64,000 nucleotides of DNA from Pycnococcus provasolii (lineage: Eukaryota > Chlorophyta > Pseudoscourfieldiophyceae > Pseudoscourfieldiales): positions 186,001 through 250,000 of the forward strand of contig CP150576.1 of the NCBI GenBank assembly GCA_049487715.1. The letters are read 5' to 3'. Every line of letters begins with the position of its first letter. The first letter of the stretch is position 1. A model generated the notes under the pieces. The model worked only from the letters and a program-made list of their open reading frames with translations, was not told where the DNA came from and ran no database searches. The position numbers were made by a program, and so were the translations under genes. This document shows positions 60,192 to 64,000 of this stretch, one piece after another.

Positions 60192-61337
60192 CTATACGTC
60201 GTCGCAATACACAGCCTCCGTGCCGTTCTGCAAGAGAAGGCGGTCCACCTTGCGTCGCAGAACCGCGCGTAAAGTCTCGTCCAGAGCCATCGCGCCGTCG
60301 CGACCGTCCGGGTCCAGCGCGCGAAGCGCAATGCCGCACGCCTCAAGAGTGCACAGCCTTCCGGAACCAGGGCCGCGATACATGCGCACGGGCGCCAACA
60401 AGCTCGAAGGCGCCGTCTCGTCGTCTGTGGGTGCATCGCCAGCGGCAAGCGCCTGCCAGTACGCCTTGTCCGTGGATTTCCAGTAGCTTGCTTTGCGCCT
60501 TGCATCGCCACGAGCGAATACCGGCTTGCGAACGACGGCATCGGCGTCGCCGTCTGTGCCGAACGCGACGAGGTGCACGTGCGGCGGCCTTGGTTCAGGA
60601 AGTTCGCGGTACATGCGCCTCGCGTGGCCCCACGTACCATCTAGCACGACGAGGTCGCACGCGCTGACGCCGTTCTCGCGCATCGTCTCAGCGACGCGAG
60701 AAATCGGCTCAGCATCCGGTGCGGGATAGAGCACGAGCGTTGGCCGTGACGCACTCGCGGAGTGGAGCAGGTTGAGCAGCTCAAGCGACGACTCGCGATG
60801 CCCAAGAAGGTGGAGGCGCGACTTCTCGCTGCCCAGCACGTGGCAGAGCAAGTTCCCGGTGTTGGACGCCGAACCGAACTCCTTGTGGTGCATCCACACG
60901 TGAACCTTGTGCGGCGTGGTGACGTTCGTCTCCTGGCACATGTCTCGAACGATGTTGCAGACGCAGTAGCGTGGATTGAGCCAGCAGCTGGGGCAACGGT
61001 TCGCGCTGAGCGCCTTTCGCGCCCACCAGAGTGCGGATATGTCCTGCTTATCTTCCGGCGCCACGGACGCATCTTTCAGCGTCGCGTGAACAGCGTCACG
61101 TCTCTCTTCGAAGAACGTGGCGTCAACCGGCTGCACATCTTGTCTGTTATGTATGTCGAACGCGAGCGACGCGCGTAGCGCACCTGCACCCGCACCTGTA
61201 CCGCCAGTTGTCGGCCCCGCCGCAGCTTTCAGCGCCGATGTCGATGACGTGATTGTCTTTTGCGTAACTGCCGAGGATGACGACGCCGCGGAACACGCAG
61301 GGAGCGCCAGAGACGAGCGAAGGAGAGAGACTGTCAT
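60192..61337 (-). CDS. DTW-domain tRNA-uridine aminocarboxypropyltransferase
   Basis: 381 aa from ATG at 61337. A Ser/Ala-rich leader (~70) could target an organelle. The DTW domain has the zinc-like CPSCWLNPRYCVC cluster (~115), HVWMHHKEFGSASNTGNLL, LVLYPAPDAEPIS, and the name motif as LVVLDGTWGHARRMYRELP (DGTW rather than DATW). The family (E. coli TapT, human DTWD1/2) makes acp3U in tRNA from S-adenosylmethionine. The C-terminal TLEACGIALRALD matches the family. Close upstream, on the same strand, is the kinase gene end, 225 bp away. Confidence 0.85.
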   Translation of the reverse strand: MTVSLLRSSLALPACSAASSSSAVTQKTITSSTSALKAAAGPTTGGTGAGAGALRASLAFDIHNRQDVQPVDATFFEERRDAVHATLKDASVAPEDKQDISALWWARKALSANRCPSCWLNPRYCVCNIVRDMCQETNVTTPHKVHVWMHHKEFGSASNTGNLLCHVLGSEKSRLHLLGHRESSLELLNLLHSASASRPTLVLYPAPDAEPISRVAETMRENGVSACDLVVLDGTWGHARRMYRELPEPRPPHVHLVAFGTDGDADAVVRKPVFARGDARRKASYWKSTDKAYWQALAAGDAPTDDETAPSSLLAPVRMYRGPGSGRLCTLEACGIALRALDPDGRDGAMALDETLRAVLRRKVDRLLLQNGTEAVYCDDV

Positions 61338-61561
61338 CTGAATACAGTCGGACGACGTTTGTGCGCCGCCGCGGGGAAGAAGAATGGTGGAGAATGGAGG
61401 AGGGACCTGGGAGGGGAGAAGGGGTCTTAACCCCGAACTTTGGCGATTGGTCAGAACCATTTGTAATTTTTTACAGTATCCCCTACAGCACTTCACTCTT
61501 GTGTTACACCTAATTATGATAGCCTTAAGCAGTCTGCTCCTTAACATCTTGCACACTAAGC

Positions 61562-63724
61562 TCAAGAGCGACGCGCACGCTTGTTTTGCATGCCCCTACC
61601 GTTGCGTCGTCGTTCGGCGTTCTCCGCATTATTGGCGGGCAAGTTTGCAAGTGCGAGACGAGCCTGTGCCTGCACACCCGCGTCCATCTCGTGAGCACGC
61701 ATCGCCGCCAACACGAGTTCCACACCGCCCGCATCGCCGATACGTGATTGGTTCTCCGCGTGATTGACAGCCAAGCTGCACAGTGCCGCGCACGCGCACT
61801 TCTGCACGCCCGCGTTCGTCTCGTGTACACGCATCGCCGATAACACGAGTTCCACGCCGCCCGCCTCGCCGATGCGTGATCGGTTCTCCGCGTGATTGTG
61901 AGACAAGTTCGCAAGTGCGCCGCACGCCCACTCCTGCACGCCCGCGCTCGTCTCGTGAGCACGCATCGCCGACAACACGAGTTCCACACCGCCCGCATCG
62001 CCGATGCGTGATCGGTTCTCCGCGTGATTGGCAGACAAATTCGAAAGTGCGCCGCACGCGCGCTCCTGCACGCCCGCGTTCGTCTCGTGTGCTCGCATCG
62101 CCGACAACACCAGAGCCACGCCGCCCGCCTCGCCGATGCGTCGTGCGTTCTCCGCGTGATTGCGAGACAGGTTCTCAAGTGCCGCGCACGCATGCTCCTG
62201 CACGTCTGCACTCGTCTCGTGAGCACGCATCGCCGATAACACTAGAGCCACGCCGCCCGCATCGACGATGCGTGATTTGCTCTCCGCGTGATCGTGAGAC
62301 AAGTTCGCAAGTGCGCCGCACGCCCACTTCTGCACGCCCGCACTCGTCTCGTGAGCACGCATCGCCGACAACACGAGTTCCACGCCGCCCGCATCGACGA
62401 TGCGTGATTTGTTCTCCGCGTGATTGGCAGACAAGCTCATAAGTGCCGTGCACGCCTCTCTTTGCACAATCGTATGATTCGGACAGTTTCTCATTGCACC
62501 AAGAATCGCATTCACATCTTGATTCTCACGAGCACCACGAATGTGAGCAACGGTATCACGCGCATCGTGTTGCGGTGCAGCAGCTGGTGGAGCTCGAGCA
62601 CGAGCTTCTTCACCAGCAGTTCTTCGAACATTTTCGCGCTGCTGCACAAACGTTTGTGAAAAGTCGCCAACGTCGTATCGCTCAATAGCCACGCGACATA
62701 TCGGACAGGTCCGCAGATTAGGTAGTACTACACATTCTTCGCAAGCGACGCTGTGTCCACAAGGAACGAACGCCGTGTTCGGTTGTGCGTCCGAGCAGAT
62801 GGAGCATCTCCGCTCACGGCGCGGTGTCTCGGCGACCGCCGTGGCAGCCGGAGCTCCAGCCGTCGTCAAGCCTTCGAGTCTCGCGAGCGCCTGCGCAACG
62901 GTTGGACGTCCGGCGTCGGACTCGTATCCATCGTGCACGAGGCTCATGCACTCGCGTGCAAGTCGTAGCCAGCCCGCCGTCACGCCGTCGCCAGCTTGCC
63001 AGCCATATTTCAGCGGGAGCTCACTTGCAGGCGTCCTCGGATTCGGAACCTGCGCTTCGCCAACCAGCATTTCAAGAAGCACGGCGCCGAGGCTGTACAC
63101 GTCAGTCAACGGTCCACGCCGTCGCGACCTCATGTACACTGGACACCAGTAACGCATAGTTCCACCGACGTGTAGGGTCGTCAGGTGCGTCGCGCCCCCC
63201 TCCTCCATCGTGCGCGCTAGGCCAACGTCCGCCACCTTCACCGAGCCACGTGCGTCGAGCAACAGGTTCTGCGGCTTGAGGTCGAGGTGAACGATGGGTG
63301 GCGTGGCAGTGTGCAAGGCCTTCACGCCCTTGAATACGTCTATGGCAGCCGCCTTGATTGTGCTTGGCGTCGGACGAGGCAGACGTTGAGTCTTTTGAGG
63401 ATCGCCGCCTTGCAAGCCCAACCAGTCGGCGAGCGAGCCTTGCATGAGCGGCATCACGAAGCACGGCGGATCCTCCACGCAGGCGGCGAGGACTTGAATG
63501 ACGTTTGGGTGGTCGACGCTCGACGCGATACGCAACTCTCGCATGAAGGCGTCTCGTTGTTCTGGCCTCGTCGTACGCTTGACAGCGACGGCGCCGTCGT
63601 GCCCTGCGATTGCGTCGCCTCGGTAGACTTCGCCGAACCCGCCTCGACCAAGCAAGCGCGCGTTGTCAAAGTTATGCGTGCAAGCTCGCACATCCTCCGG
63701 CGCGAGGAGACGCAGGAGTTGCAT
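61562..63724 (-). CDS. protein kinase + RING finger + ARM-repeat protein
   Basis: 720 aa from ATG at 63724. The kinase domain (~20-285) has LLGRGGFGEVYRG, the Lys in VAVKRT, VHLDLKPQNLLL (HxD Asp present, Arg absent) and ADVGLAR (DVG instead of DFG), so it is a Tyr-kinase-like/RLK-type fold, probably active. A C3HC4 RING (~315-353: CSICSDAQ...CGHSVACEEC...CPICR) follows. The C-terminus is one partial and six 44-residue ARM-type repeats (V(E/A)LVLSAMRAHETxAGVQ...NHAENxSRIxDAGG). The repeats are near identical and repeat every 132 bp in the DNA (61680-62470). A combined kinase/E3 architecture is rare. Function is unknown. A minus-strand TGTAA lies 55 bp after the stop. Confidence 0.85.
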   Translation of the reverse strand: MQLLRLLAPEDVRACTHNFDNARLLGRGGFGEVYRGDAIAGHDGAVAVKRTTRPEQRDAFMRELRIASSVDHPNVIQVLAACVEDPPCFVMPLMQGSLADWLGLQGGDPQKTQRLPRPTPSTIKAAAIDVFKGVKALHTATPPIVHLDLKPQNLLLDARGSVKVADVGLARTMEEGGATHLTTLHVGGTMRYWCPVYMRSRRRGPLTDVYSLGAVLLEMLVGEAQVPNPRTPASELPLKYGWQAGDGVTAGWLRLARECMSLVHDGYESDAGRPTVAQALARLEGLTTAGAPAATAVAETPRRERRCSICSDAQPNTAFVPCGHSVACEECVVLPNLRTCPICRVAIERYDVGDFSQTFVQQRENVRRTAGEEARARAPPAAAPQHDARDTVAHIRGARENQDVNAILGAMRNCPNHTIVQREACTALMSLSANHAENKSRIVDAGGVELVLSAMRAHETSAGVQKWACGALANLSHDHAESKSRIVDAGGVALVLSAMRAHETSADVQEHACAALENLSRNHAENARRIGEAGGVALVLSAMRAHETNAGVQERACGALSNLSANHAENRSRIGDAGGVELVLSAMRAHETSAGVQEWACGALANLSHNHAENRSRIGEAGGVELVLSAMRVHETNAGVQKCACAALCSLAVNHAENQSRIGDAGGVELVLAAMRAHEMDAGVQAQARLALANLPANNAENAERRRNGRGMQNKRARRS
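61680..62470 (-). repeat. 132-bp coding tandem repeats (ARM units)
   Basis: Six units at 132-bp spacing inside the kinase-RING-ARM gene. Unit starts by the TCGTG motif are near 61689, 61821 and 61953, continuing upstream. High DNA identity indicates recent expansion or conversion. Confidence 0.8.
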
Positions 63725-64000
63725 GACGCAATTTGCGACGGTTCGTGTGTGTCCGACGTGCGTGTGTGTCACCGGTGCAACGACGTGAGGGCCAGAGCAG
63801 ACCCGCAGGCCGCTGCGCTGCGGAAGCTCAACGGCGAGGACGGAAGCAGCGGTGGAAACGATTCCAGCGAGCGCGACGGAAACGCTCAGGGAAGAATGAC
63901 ACGTTGCGCCAGTTGCGCAACATCTGCGCGTTGTGCGCGCCGGTTCAACGCATGGTCATCTTCGCGCTCACTGCGAACTCACGCCTCAACGCATGGTCAC
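63725..64000. other. right-edge region, upstream of the kinase gene
   Basis: Presumed promoter of the minus-strand kinase gene. A plus-strand frame with Cys pairs is open to the window end but cannot be judged. CAACGCATGGTCA occurs twice (63947-63959, 63987-63999). Confidence 0.35.

Noticed and set aside
61680-62470. Satellite array
   Set aside because: The 132-bp units are in frame and encode ARM repeats of the kinase-RING protein.
63740-64000. Plus-strand frame with Cys pairs open to the window edge
   Set aside because: Overlaps the start of the kinase gene on the other strand, and is too short and incomplete to judge.

Overview
The window is nuclear DNA of a compact-genome unicellular eukaryote, most likely a green (prasinophyte-grade) alga. 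The reasons are these. Genes have few introns, and those found are short (73, 78, 95 and 256 bp) with GT...AG ends. Several proteins are typical of Viridiplantae: a plant-type cryptochrome, a chlorophyllase-like hydrolase, a plant-style short TOM22/TOM9 and a plastid-targeted-looking MurB. TGTAA, the chlorophyte polyadenylation motif, lies just after many stop codons. The species cannot be named from sequence alone. No rRNA, tRNA or CRISPR was recognised.

Layout. 1-2821: right half of a DIRS/PAT-type tyrosine-recombinase retrotransposon with split direct repeats. 2995-13124: ER glycosyltransferase fusion (GT4+GT2, KDEL end), plant-type cryptochrome, RING/TRAF protein, TOM22-like import receptor, chlorophyllase-like enzyme, EF-hand protein. 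13214-14965: interstitial telomere repeats next to a degenerate RNase H retroelement. 15414-24983: Gyp7/TBC1D15-like RabGAP, an EF-hand/membrane/coiled-coil/BspA-repeat surface protein, a secretory-pathway membrane protein, and MurB. 25130-40874: unknown 749-aa protein, three-exon kinesin, beta-propeller protein, TMEM115, PLP-dependent ACC deaminase/D-cysteine desulfhydrase family enzyme, an Agenet/Tudor-like acidic protein, and adenylosuccinate synthetase head-to-head with NCBP3. 41130-48554: a rearranged region with small ORFs, two near-identical 1.4-kb direct repeats flanking a decayed Cys-rich-repeat gene, and a 265-bp MITE that inserted in only one copy. 48899-63724: NFU Fe-S protein, an EF-hand protein, a P1B copper ATPase, an unusual HicA-like/eRF1-like fusion, pICln, a degenerate membrane SDR, a DTW tRNA-modifying enzyme and a kinase-RING-ARM protein.

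How the parts relate. These are mostly unrelated single genes, as expected in a eukaryote, so there is no operon logic. Three non-coding patterns recur. CCCTAA (telo-box) tracts lie 20-150 bp upstream of at least nine start codons. Long poly-G/C runs lie close to several starts. Tail-to-tail and head-to-head gene pairs have very short spacers. The most distinctive items are the MITE with its matching empty site, the HicA-like/eRF1-like fusion, the kinase-RING-ARM protein, eukaryotic MurB, the telo-box promoters, and a hairpin that carries telomere repeats in its loop beside an AT-hook ORF. Start codons given here are the first plausible ATG; many frames extend further upstream without an ATG. 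Gene models rest on reading alone.
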